This document shows, one piece after another, positions 7,535 through 13,623 of a stretch of 14,874 bases of DNA (within the stretch, counting starts at the first letter, position 1; each line of letters starts with the position of its first letter). The stretch spans positions 1 through 14,874 of the forward strand of contig JAUVCL010000035.1 in the NCBI GenBank assembly GCA_030595845.1, written 5' to 3'. This stretch comes from Campylobacterota bacterium. GTDB taxonomy: Bacteria; Campylobacterota; Campylobacteria; Campylobacterales; Sulfurovaceae. The position numbers were made by a program, and so were the translations under genes. Under the pieces are notes generated by a model. It searched no databases. It saw only the letters and a program-made list of their open reading frames with translations, and was not told where the DNA came from.

Positions 7535-7995
7535 TTGTCGTCCTTCATTTCAATAATAAACTTCACAGGTTTTTTCTTATTACTCTTCACCGTCGCATCA
7601 CCCGTAAGCATATCAAGTCTGATCTCGTCACCAGCTACATGACTTTTATTGATCAGGTCATCTATCACTGCCTTACCCTGTAAAACATATAAGGACGTTA
7701 AGGGATAGTAGCTTACCTTCTCTGCACTGCCTGTATAGTGACGTGTTTCCTCTTTAAATTCAAACGTCACAGAACCTGTCGCTTCGTACTTTTCTGTTTC
7801 ATTATTGTCATTAAAATAAACAACCACTCTGTCAGCATGTAACCAGTCATCTAGTTTTTTTACTTTGGCATCACCAATAAAGTGTACTTCTTTTTTTATA
7901 TTTTCTGCATGCATAGAGGTAGATGTGATCTCAACTTTTTGTGCAAAAATGGTCTGAGTAAGCAGAAAAAAAAGTATTATATGTAAGAATTTCAA
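7531..7995 (-). CDS. lptA: LPS transport periplasmic protein LptA (OstA-like)
   Basis: LptA forms the periplasmic beta-jellyroll bridge carrying lipopolysaccharide from the inner membrane LptBFGC complex to LptD. The 154-residue product has a signal peptide (hydrophobic residues 3-17, likely cleaved after IFA at 18). The mature part carries OstA-type beta-strand repeats, such as FIGDAKVKKLDDWLHADRV (39-57) and YEATGSVTFEF, ending in a Lys-rich tail. The start is TTG at 7993-7995. A stop codon (TGA) immediately precedes it in frame and an AAAGG site lies 6 bases upstream, so no longer start is possible, and an internal start would lose the signal peptide. Upstream, where lptC would be expected to abut, lies the inverted-repeat element. 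Confidence 0.85.
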   Translation of the reverse strand: MKFLHIILFFLLTQTIFAQKVEITSTSMHAENIKKEVHFIGDAKVKKLDDWLHADRVVVYFNDNNETEKYEATGSVTFEFKEETRHYTGSAEKVSYYPLTSLYVLQGKAVIDDLINKSHVAGDEIRLDMLTGDATVKSNKKKPVKFIIEMKDDK

Positions 7996-8018
7996 TCAAA
8001 ACCTTTGTAGCTATTTAG

Positions 8019-8284
8019 TTGAATCTTTTGCATAACCTAGGCACTCATAATGGGTTTTACAAATGTAAGATTGTGCAAGAGATTTTCAAGGCCTAGCCAA
8101 AGCTAAGACGAAGTAAATATCTTGTGCAAGATTGCGTTTGTAAAGCCCACCCTTCGGGCATCACTAGCTTTCGCCTATGCGTTGTTACTCTTTTTTGACT
8201 TAGCAAGGCTAGAACTTCAAAAGAGTGCCTAGCCTAGACAAAAGCTAATGATGTTATGAGTACCTAGGTTATGCAAAGATTCAA
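8019..8284. mobile_element. MITE-like element with terminal inverted repeats and two internal hairpins
   Basis: The ends are inverted copies: 8019-8050 (TTGAATCTTTTGCATAACCT, then AGGCACTCATAA) pairs with 8254-8284, with one base gap and one mismatch over 31-32 bases. Inside are two further imperfect hairpins. The first pairs 8051-8083 with 8117-8149 (25 of 33 positions identical, five of the rest G-U possible as plus-strand RNA). The second pairs 8158-8180 with 8232-8254 (18 of 23), extended by ACTCTTTT...AAAAGAGT. The whole could fold as a cloverleaf. CTAG occurs seven times in 266 bases, against about one by chance. There is no coding frame and no clear target duplication. It fills nearly all of the gap between lptC and lptA, which otherwise would be about 43 bases. 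Confidence 0.7.
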
Positions 8285-8304
8285 TGTGGCATTGTACCAT
8301 GATA

Positions 8305-8811
8305 TTACTTTTCAGTCGTATAAAGTACGGCATCAACCTTTGTACCAAAGGCCTCTTTTTTTACTGTGTCATAACGTAAGGTTTTCCCCTGCATGACATT
8401 TTCATCTCTCACAGCCGTAAAAGGTGCAGTAATGTTTAAAATTTCAGTTTTCTGATTAAAGTTTGCATGTTGGGTATTGTAGGTATATCCATTCTTTTCC
8501 TCCATCATGACATCACCATCCAAATAGAGCACTTCTTTGATATATTTTCCTTTTTTTGCTATCAAAGAATCTATATTGTCTGTATGAAAAACGATATTAT
8601 CCAAGGTCAATACACCTTTATCACGAACGCCATACGTTCCAAAAGCCCAGCCCTGCATTTTTTGCGTATCTACTTCTATAAAAGTAGTATGGGTAAACTC
8701 AAGATCTTTGGTAAATGCCTTACGTTGCTTAGGTGCATTACCTAACTCCACAAAAAGAGACCCAGAGATGAGCATAACAATCATAATGATTAATACAAAT
8801 TTTAATCCCAT
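8305..8811 (-). CDS. lptC: LPS export system protein LptC
   Basis: LptC is a bitopic inner membrane protein that receives LPS from LptBFG and passes it to LptA. The 168-residue product has one N-terminal membrane span (about residues 4-22) and then a periplasmic LptC/OstA-like beta domain with repeated strand segments such as LTLDNIVFHTDN, VLYLDGDVMMEEKNGYTYNT and KTLRYDTVKKEAFG. LptC proteins are weakly conserved. The assignment rests on this architecture plus the neighbours kdsC and lptA, in the order familiar from E. coli (kdsC-lptC-lptA). Its ATG lies inside kdsC with a 10-base overlap. Confidence 0.85.
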   Translation of the reverse strand: MGLKFVLIIMIVMLISGSLFVELGNAPKQRKAFTKDLEFTHTTFIEVDTQKMQGWAFGTYGVRDKGVLTLDNIVFHTDNIDSLIAKKGKYIKEVLYLDGDVMMEEKNGYTYNTQHANFNQKTEILNITAPFTAVRDENVMQGKTLRYDTVKKEAFGTKVDAVLYTTEK

Positions 8812-9299
8812 AGCTCCAAATACTTCTCTTCCAGTCCTTGTTTAATGATAAGATATTCGATCATCTCACGTACCGCCCCATCCCCACCTTTTCTAGTGAG
8901 TATCACTGTGGCGATTTTATCTACATAAACACTTGCATCTCTTGGGACAAATGATATCTTGGCTGCTTTCAGCATCGATAGATCATTCAGATCATCTCCT
9001 ATAGCAGCCACATTATCCATACTAAGATCAAGTTTTTCAAGCAGTGATTCTAACACCTCTTTTTTATTATGTATACCTTGATAAAAATGTTCTATATGCA
9101 GCTCTTGAGCACGTCGTGCTACGATCTTCGAAGACCTTCCCGTAATGATCGCCACCTGTTTACCCAGTTTTCGCCATGAAGCGATAGCTAAACCGTCTTT
9201 GACATTAAAAGACTTTATCTCATCACCATTTTCAGAGTAGGTGATACGAGAGTCCGTCATCGTACCGTCCACATCAAGGACAATTAATTCTATGCTCAT
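8802..9299 (-). CDS. kdsC: 3-deoxy-D-manno-octulosonate 8-phosphate phosphatase KdsC
   Basis: KdsC removes the phosphate from KDO-8-phosphate, giving KDO for the inner core of lipopolysaccharide. The 165-residue protein is a C0-type HAD phosphatase without a cap domain, hence its small size. Motif I is DVDGT at 9-13 (nucleophile Asp9, acid/base Asp11), motif II is TGRSS at 53-57, a motif III lysine is at 79-80, and motif IV is GDDLND at 101-106. A GGDGAVRE segment (138-145) near the C terminus is typical of KdsC. The ATG overlaps the hisB stop by 4 bases. Confidence 0.93.
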   Translation of the reverse strand: MSIELIVLDVDGTMTDSRITYSENGDEIKSFNVKDGLAIASWRKLGKQVAIITGRSSKIVARRAQELHIEHFYQGIHNKKEVLESLLEKLDLSMDNVAAIGDDLNDLSMLKAAKISFVPRDASVYVDKIATVILTRKGGDGAVREMIEYLIIKQGLEEKYLELWD

Positions 9300-9868
9300 A
9301 GTACACCTTTTGTACTTGGTATACCGGCATTCTCATTGATGGTCACCGCACGGCGCAGTGCCACTGCAAGCGCTTTAAAAGCCCCTTCTATAATGTGATG
9401 TTTATTTTTACCGCGATTATAAATAAGGTGAAGAGTCAAAGGGAGATTAAATGCGAATGCTTTAAAAAACTCTTCAACCAGTTCTACATCAAAATCCCCT
9501 ACTTTCCCGCCAATAGGAAGTTCAAAAACAAGAAAACCACGATTTGAGAGGTCTATGTCACAGGTGACACTCGCTTCATCCATCACCACCGTAGCATTAC
9601 CAAAGCGCTCAATACTCTGTACAGGGTAGATAGCCTTTTTTAAGGCCTGACCTATTACGATCGCTACATCTTCTACTGTATGATGGTCATCTATATGTGT
9701 GTCTCCCACACAAGAGACTTCCATATCTATATGTGCATGTTTGGTAAATGCTTCCAACATATGGTCATAAAAACCTACACCAGTATTGATATTTGCTTTT
9801 CCTGTCCCGTAAAGGTTGAGTTTTACGGAAATTTGTGTCTCTTTGGTTTCTCTTGTTACTTCTATCAT
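9296..9868 (-). CDS. hisB: Imidazoleglycerol-phosphate dehydratase HisB
   Basis: HisB dehydrates imidazole glycerol phosphate to imidazole acetol phosphate in histidine synthesis. The 190-residue protein is the monofunctional form, without the phosphatase domain of enteric HisB. Two related halves carry the metal-binding signatures: GFYDHM (32-37) and DHHTVED (61-67) in the first, and KHHIIEG (156-162) in the second. A good AGAGGAAAC ribosome site lies before the ATG. It is the only histidine gene here and sits between the rlpA and kdsC envelope genes, an arrangement I associate with epsilonproteobacteria. Confidence 0.95.
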   Translation of the reverse strand: MIEVTRETKETQISVKLNLYGTGKANINTGVGFYDHMLEAFTKHAHIDMEVSCVGDTHIDDHHTVEDVAIVIGQALKKAIYPVQSIERFGNATVVMDEASVTCDIDLSNRGFLVFELPIGGKVGDFDVELVEEFFKAFAFNLPLTLHLIYNRGKNKHHIIEGAFKALAVALRRAVTINENAGIPSTKGVL

Positions 9869-9894
9869 TTTGTTTCCTCTTTATGATCTAGTCA

Positions 9895-10683
9895 TTAGTT
9901 TCTAACTATAAATGCACCTGCTAGGTCATTGTTGTTTTTAAAGTCTCGTGCTTCCTGCTCTGACCTGAATCCCATAAGCCATACTCTATAGAGGGGTGCT
10001 CCATCTACATCTGAAAAACGTTTAATGACAGGCTTGTAATTTGCATATATCCCAGTATATTTACGTTTATATACCTGAGCACCTTCTTGCCGCCTGAAAG
10101 CACCTACTTGTACACCAAAGTTTGAAAGTGCTACACGTGTTTGTTTATGCATTTTTTTATTTCTGGCAATGGTCGCAGCAGATTCGATCTTACCTGCAAA
10201 CCCAAGGACTTCTATGGAAACTTTTGCGATTCCCATTCTATCCAACCCTATCTCTTTACCAGCAGTATAGGAACAGTCAATGATACGTCCTCTTACAAAA
10301 GGACCCCTATCATTAATACGCACGATCGTACTTTTTCCGTTTTGCAGGTTATTGACCTTTACCATGGTATCCATGGGCCATGTTTTATGTGCTGCAGTTC
10401 GGGCATGCATATTATACACTTCGCCATTACTGGTCTGCTTGCCATGGAAGTTTGGTCCATACCAACTGGATATCCCTTTTTTTGTATCGCCTACTTCCAC
10501 ATAGGTAGGATGATATCTCTTCCCGCGTACTTTATAAGAACGCATAGTAGACTTATGTCTTGCCGCAGAGGTATACTTCGTTGCACCAGGTTTTTTCATT
10601 CCAGCTTTTTGTGAACAACCTGTAAAAAGTGTGCTCACTGTCAAAGTAATGATCAACAGTACGGGGAGTGAAAGTTTCGTCAT
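9895..10683 (-). CDS. rlpA: Septal ring lytic transglycosylase RlpA family lipoprotein
   Basis: RlpA proteins cut naked glycan strands at the septum. The 262-residue protein has a lipoprotein signal ending LFTGC (lipidated Cys23), a basic linker, a double-psi beta-barrel domain (about 69-160: GISSWYGPNFHGKQTSNGE, then VRINDRGPFVRGRIIDCS) and a C-terminal SPOR domain (about 186-262, FGVQVGAFRRQEGAQ to AFIVRN) that binds denuded peptidoglycan. Glu88 and Asp125 occupy the family's catalytic positions. A GAGG site precedes the ATG. It is the first gene of the long minus-strand operon; a TATAAT-like GATAAT (minus strand, 10718-10723) is a candidate -10. Confidence 0.93.
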   Translation of the reverse strand: MTKLSLPVLLIITLTVSTLFTGCSQKAGMKKPGATKYTSAARHKSTMRSYKVRGKRYHPTYVEVGDTKKGISSWYGPNFHGKQTSNGEVYNMHARTAAHKTWPMDTMVKVNNLQNGKSTIVRINDRGPFVRGRIIDCSYTAGKEIGLDRMGIAKVSIEVLGFAGKIESAATIARNKKMHKQTRVALSNFGVQVGAFRRQEGAQVYKRKYTGIYANYKPVIKRFSDVDGAPLYRVWLMGFRSEQEARDFKNNNDLAGAFIVRN

Positions 10684-10763
10684 GATACCTCAGTTTTCAG
10701 TTTAGTTTTAGGCAGATATTATCACTTTATTTGACTTTATTTTCGCTTGAAGTATTCACATTA

Positions 10764-10979
10764 CTATACAGTGTGATACTCGCTGTTAACGCATTTGAAT
10801 GAAGTTCTTTTACTATAAGAGATTAATACTTTTCTAATCAATGTATTAAGATCGGGGATCAGCGTTACTTCACCCACAGGACTAAGACCTGTAGAGGGAA
10901 CAACGGCATCATACACCCATACCAATATACCATCTAATCTAAAACCCTTTATATCTATACTTCTGCTAAAATAAGATCA
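10764..10979 (-). pseudogene. Possible remnant of a protein-coding gene without a start codon
   Basis: A minus-strand frame of about 71 codons is open from a TGA at 10977-10979 to a TAG at 10764-10766. It lacks any ATG. Its translation looks protein-like in the first 50 residues (FRLDGILVWVYDAVVPSTGL, then SPVGEVTLIPDLNTLIRKV), with ordinary codon use, then becomes less so. It could be the truncated 3' part of a decayed gene, or chance. I recognise no family. The rest of the gap 10684-11001 holds the rlpA leader and a weak hairpin (10751-10759 with 10772-10780). Confidence 0.3.
10964..10972 (+). promoter_or_regulatory. Candidate extended -10 promoter for the 83-aa gene
   Basis: TGCTAAAAT at 10964-10972 fits an extended -10 element and lies 29 bases before the ATG at 11002. 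No convincing -35 is present. An AAGGG ribosome site follows near 10991-10995. Confidence 0.3.
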
Positions 10980-11001
10980 TTACAAATTCTAAGGGTAAAA
11001 A

Positions 11002-11253
11002 ATGAATATACAAGACCAGTCAGTGGCATATGCCACAAAGATGCTTGCAAGAGCCGAGGAAAAGAAGGTAGATACTTCGAAATTACCTTCCATAGAAATT
11101 ACTAAATTCTCTCGAATGATAGCTATGTATTGTGAATCAGAGGGTAAAGTCTCAGAAAGTTTTCAAAAAGCAATGGATGATTGTGCCAAAAAGATAATAG
11201 AGGTAGAGGGAATGGAAGAAATCTTAAATGAGTTTAAAGAGTGCCCTAGATAA
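11002..11253 (+). CDS. Hypothetical 83-aa soluble protein
   Basis: An 83-residue, mostly helical, charged protein with no signal peptide or membrane span. It has three cysteines (in MYCESEG, DDCAKK and the C-terminal KECPR). The N-terminal half (AYATKMLARAEEKKVDTSKL) and the C-terminal half (FQKAMDDCAKKIIEVEGMEE) look like two amphipathic helices. I do not recognise it. An AAGGGTAAAAA ribosome site just before the ATG and protein-like composition support it as real. It stands alone and converges with the 73-aa gene on the other strand. Confidence 0.65.
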   Translation: MNIQDQSVAYATKMLARAEEKKVDTSKLPSIEITKFSRMIAMYCESEGKVSESFQKAMDDCAKKIIEVEGMEEILNEFKECPR

Positions 11254-11301
11254 CTTATTATGAAAACAAGTGAGCAATGAATAGAAACTATATAGGACTG
11301 A

Positions 11302-11523
11302 TTACACTTCGATAGTAGTTTCTAACATTAACATCATAGTATGTATAAGACCTTCATAGTCAGCTATATCTTCACAGGTATAAATGGCAGTTATTAACAG
11401 TTCATCCGTTATAGGGTAACTTTGTTCTATATTGAACTGAAACGTGTTTAATGCAGTTTCACATTCCATATTATCTGCAAGAAGTGGTGATGCTAGTAAA
11501 AGTATAAGAATTAATGTTTTCAT
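11302..11523 (-). CDS. Small secreted or periplasmic protein, 73 aa, unknown function
   Basis: The product starts with a clear signal peptide (MKTLILILLLASPLLA, cleavage likely before DN at residue 17). The mature part is about 57 residues, acidic, with two cysteines (in MECETAL and YTCEDIAD) that could form one disulfide. No family recognised. No strong SD precedes the ATG, which lowers confidence, but the signal peptide architecture is hard to obtain by chance. Confidence 0.55.
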   Translation of the reverse strand: MKTLILILLLASPLLADNMECETALNTFQFNIEQSYPITDELLITAIYTCEDIADYEGLIHTMMLMLETTIEV

Positions 11524-11606
11524 TTGATGTAGTATGACATAAACAAATTACCTAAATGTTACTCTTGCAGCACAGTGGGTTTAAGGCTATCTGGACTTCT
11601 CTATCA

Positions 11607-11765
11607 TTAATACACTTTTTCAAGAAGATAAATGCTGATCAGAACTACAGATGACAGAACTAACACAAATATTCTATTATCATTTTTCAAATTAGATAAA
11701 TACCATTTTATGTTTCCCGTTTCTCGTTCTTTCTTTAGTAGTCGTTCATATTCAGGCATAGTCAT
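11607..11765 (-). CDS. Small single-span membrane protein, 52 aa
   Basis: A short frame of 52 codons starts MTMPEYERLLKKERETGNIK, then has a hydrophobic span (about residues 32-48, IFVLVLSSVVLISIYLL) and ends EKVY. The basic N-terminal segment should lie in the cytosol with the span as an anchor. The start has an excellent AAAGGAG ribosome site 6 bases upstream and a sigma70-like promoter further up, which is the main evidence that it is expressed. No homologue is recognised. It lies in the 346-base gap between the 73-aa gene and the Sel1-repeat gene, divergent from the latter. Confidence 0.65.
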   Translation of the reverse strand: MTMPEYERLLKKERETGNIKWYLSNLKNDNRIFVLVLSSVVLISIYLLEKVY

Positions 11766-11782
11766 TTCTGCTCCTTTGTTTG

Positions 11783-11812
11783 ATATAAGAAATGATACAA
11801 GATAAAAGTCAA
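11783..11812 (-). promoter_or_regulatory. Sigma70-like promoter for the 52-aa membrane protein
   Basis: On the minus strand a TTGACT -35 (11807-11812) is followed after 18 bases by TTATAT (11783-11788), about 18 bases before the ATG at 11765. The short distance implies a very short leader. It is back to back with the Sel1-gene promoter. Confidence 0.4.
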
Positions 11813-11816
11813 GTTT

Positions 11817-11844
11817 TTGTCAGATGGGATTAACTCGATATAAT
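11817..11844 (+). promoter_or_regulatory. Sigma70-like promoter for the Sel1-repeat gene
   Basis: TTGTCA (11817-11822), 16-base spacer, perfect TATAAT (11839-11844), then an AAAGGA ribosome site and the ATG at 11870. This is one of the best promoter matches in the window. Confidence 0.6.
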
Positions 11845-11869
11845 ATTACTCTCAGGAAAAAGGAAAATA

Positions 11870-12328
11870 ATGGAAAAGATACTACTAACTGCAATTATGC
11901 TTACTATAGGGCTTAGTGCTTATACCCTTGAAGAGAATAGGAAGGCTTGTGAAGCTGGTCTTATGACTGGGTGTCTCGATCTAAGTGTTCAATATAGAGA
12001 TGGTCAGGGTGTAAAACGAGATTATGATAAGGCTATGAAGTACGCAACTAAAGCTTGTTATGGTGATTATGCTAAAGGATGTACTAATTTAGGTTTTTTG
12101 TATGAGAGGGGTATGAGACTTGAACAAGACTATGCTAAGGCTGTGAAGTACTATGCCAAAGCTTGTAATGGCGGTAATCCGCAAGGATGTACTAATTTAG
12201 GTTTTATGTATGAGAGAGGCAAGGGAGTTAAACAAGACTATGCTAAGGCTGTAGAACTGTATGCTAAAGCTTGTGATGGTCGTGATGCTAAGGGATGCGA
12301 AAATTACGCAAAAATGAATAATAAATAA
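11870..12328 (+). CDS. Secreted cysteine-rich Sel1-repeat protein (Hcp-like)
   Basis: The 152-residue product has a signal peptide (to about residue 17, LSA) and Sel1-like repeats of exactly 36 residues. Cysteine pairs at 27/35, 63/71, 99/107 and 135/143 (each C-x7-C) recur every 36 residues. That is the pattern of Helicobacter cysteine-rich proteins (HcpA family), where each repeat is stapled by a disulfide between its two helices. Hcp proteins have been called beta-lactamases, but the general role of Sel1 repeats is protein-protein contact, so I would not assign an enzyme. Repeats 2 and 3 are nearly identical at DNA level, suggesting recent unit duplication. It is a single-gene transcript with its own promoter and a following hairpin. 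Confidence 0.85.
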   Translation: MEKILLTAIMLTIGLSAYTLEENRKACEAGLMTGCLDLSVQYRDGQGVKRDYDKAMKYATKACYGDYAKGCTNLGFLYERGMRLEQDYAKAVKYYAKACNGGNPQGCTNLGFMYERGKGVKQDYAKAVELYAKACDGRDAKGCENYAKMNNK

Positions 12329-12349
12329 TAAAGTGTTATAAACTAGCTG

Positions 12350-12382
12350 ATAATGAAAGCCCTATATACGGGCATTCATTAT
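12350..12382 (+). terminator. Hairpin after the Sel1-repeat gene
   Basis: A 13-base stem with one mismatch, ATAATGAAAGCCC (12350-12362) and GGGCATTCATTAT (12370-12382), with a 7-base loop, lies 21 bases after the stop. A T-rich but broken run follows (about 12391-12405). A rho-independent terminator is likely. Confidence 0.6.
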
Positions 12383-12754
12383 TCAAAAATCCGTTTCTTC
12401 TTTACCTTATAGAAAAGCAATGAAGCTATGTATAGCAAACTTCATATGATATTAAAATTATTTTAAAAATTTTGATATTATAAATTATAATCTAAATTTA
12501 ATAATGTAATTGAATTGTAACTATAAATATATACAATAAAAAATTACTTTTTAAGTACGATTTTGTCATACTAACGCAAAGTAATATATGTAAGTTTTTG
12601 AACTAACAGTCACTTTCATTTTTAGCTTCTATATTTATAAACCTTATTAGAATTTTCAAGAGTTTATTGAATGATATACAGGGTGATACACCATATATAA
12701 ATGTTATTGAATATGCTGATATAAAATTTAAAAATAAAATATAAGGTGAGTAAA
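12383..12754. other. AT-rich intergenic region upstream of the nuo operon
   Basis: About 370 bases without a supported gene, markedly more AT-rich than the flanking genes (especially 12450-12550). It presumably holds the nuo promoter. A TATAAA near 12719-12724 is a candidate -10, but no matching -35 stands out. A start-less plus-strand frame of about 43 codons ends at 12744 and is judged non-coding. Confidence 0.5.
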
Positions 12755-13114
12755 ATGTCCGATTCTCTTTTTTTAGCTTCATCTATGATACTGGCTTTAA
12801 TAATAATTCTTCCTCTTCTTTTTCATCTAACAAAATACCTCGGTACTTCAAGTGACAACGTTAGAAAGAACGAACCTGTTGAAGGGGGTATTCGTCTAAC
12901 ACACAAAGACTCCTTTGACGGATTTAATGTTAAGTTTTTTTTAGTTGGTATCATCTTTCTTATATTTGATGTAGAAATACTTTTTATGTTTCCCTGGGCC
13001 CTTAATCTGCGTGAATTTGGTCTTTTTGCTCTTATAGAAATGTTTGTTTTTATAGGTCTTCTTTTTGTAGGACTTATCTATGTTTACAAATCAGGGGTAC
13101 TAAAATGGACGTAA
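12755..13114 (+). CDS. nuoA: NADH-quinone oxidoreductase subunit A
   Basis: NuoA is a small membrane subunit of complex I at the junction of the peripheral and membrane arms. The 119-residue protein has three membrane spans and the family motif FDVEILFMFPWA (after residue 70). In the loop after the first span most NuoA proteins have YECG; here the sequence is EPVEGGIR, so the conserved cysteine is absent. A GTG at 12746 is in frame, but it lies inside the AAGGTGAG ribosome site that serves the ATG at 12755, so I chose the ATG. It overlaps nuoB by 10 bases and opens the operon. Confidence 0.93.
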   Translation: MSDSLFLASSMILALIIILPLLFHLTKYLGTSSDNVRKNEPVEGGIRLTHKDSFDGFNVKFFLVGIIFLIFDVEILFMFPWALNLREFGLFALIEMFVFIGLLFVGLIYVYKSGVLKWT

Positions 13115-13623
13115 GTAATACCCATATGCTAGATGATGCAGTCGTTACAACAAAGATAGATGCAGTCATAAACTGGGGTCGGGAAGCTTCTTTATGGCCT
13201 TTTGTTTTTGGTACTGCCTGTTGTGCGATTGAGTTTATGTCAACAGCGGCCAGTCGTTATGATATCTCAAGGTTTGGTGCAGAAGTTCTCAGGTTTTCTC
13301 CCCGTCATGCTGATCTGCTTGTAGTGGCTGGAACCATTAGCTATAAACAAGCCCCCATACTCAAGCAGATCTATGACCAGATGCCTGAACCCAAATGGGT
13401 GATAGCCGTTGGTGCCTGTGCTTCAACCGGTGGTTTTTATGATAACTACACAACCCTTCAAGGCATAGATGAGATAATACCTGTCGATGTTTATGTAGCT
13501 GGGTGCCCTCCTCGTCCGGAAGCCATTATAGATGCTATTTTGGATATACAAAGACAACTTAAACGTGAGCCTAGTTTTGAAGTTAGAAACACCGAATTTA
13601 AAGGTAAACTTGATGATGTCTAA
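13105..13623 (+). CDS. nuoB: NADH-quinone oxidoreductase subunit B
   Basis: NuoB carries the terminal iron-sulfur cluster N2 of complex I, next to the quinone site. The 172-residue protein has the four cluster cysteines: the tandem pair Cys39-Cys40 (GTACCAIEFM), Cys105 (GACASTGGFYDNY) and Cys134 (AGCPPRPEA). The quinone-site segment SRYDISRFGAE is also present. Length is typical. It overlaps nuoA by 10 bases and nuoCD by 11, consistent with tightly coupled translation of a complex. Confidence 0.96.
   Translation: MDVSNTHMLDDAVVTTKIDAVINWGREASLWPFVFGTACCAIEFMSTAASRYDISRFGAEVLRFSPRHADLLVVAGTISYKQAPILKQIYDQMPEPKWVIAVGACASTGGFYDNYTTLQGIDEIIPVDVYVAGCPPRPEAIIDAILDIQRQLKREPSFEVRNTEFKGKLDDV

Noticed and set aside
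8019..8284. CRISPR array or tRNA-like gene in the lptC-lptA gap
   Set aside because: The repeats are inverted rather than regularly spaced direct copies, and the cloverleaf-like fold lacks tRNA features such as the T-loop GTTCGA-type sequence and acceptor length.
10141..10614. Plus-strand 157-codon frame
   Set aside because: Antisense to rlpA, whose DPBB and SPOR domains are intact; composition is not protein-like.
10751..10780. Imperfect hairpin AGTATTCACA / TGTGATACT
   Set aside because: A 9-base stem with a bulge and an 11-base loop; lies about 70 bases before rlpA and could be an operator, but nothing else supports it.
12617..12744. Start-less plus-strand frame ending LLNDIQGDTPYINVIEYAD and a few more residues
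   Set aside because: Too short, no start codon, in AT-rich DNA, and it ends next to the nuoA ribosome site; no family recognised. Could be a gene tail but not supportable.
12746..12754. GTG at 12746 as nuoA start
   Set aside because: It is part of the AAGGTGAG ribosome site for the ATG at 12755, and the extra residues MSK are not needed by the family.
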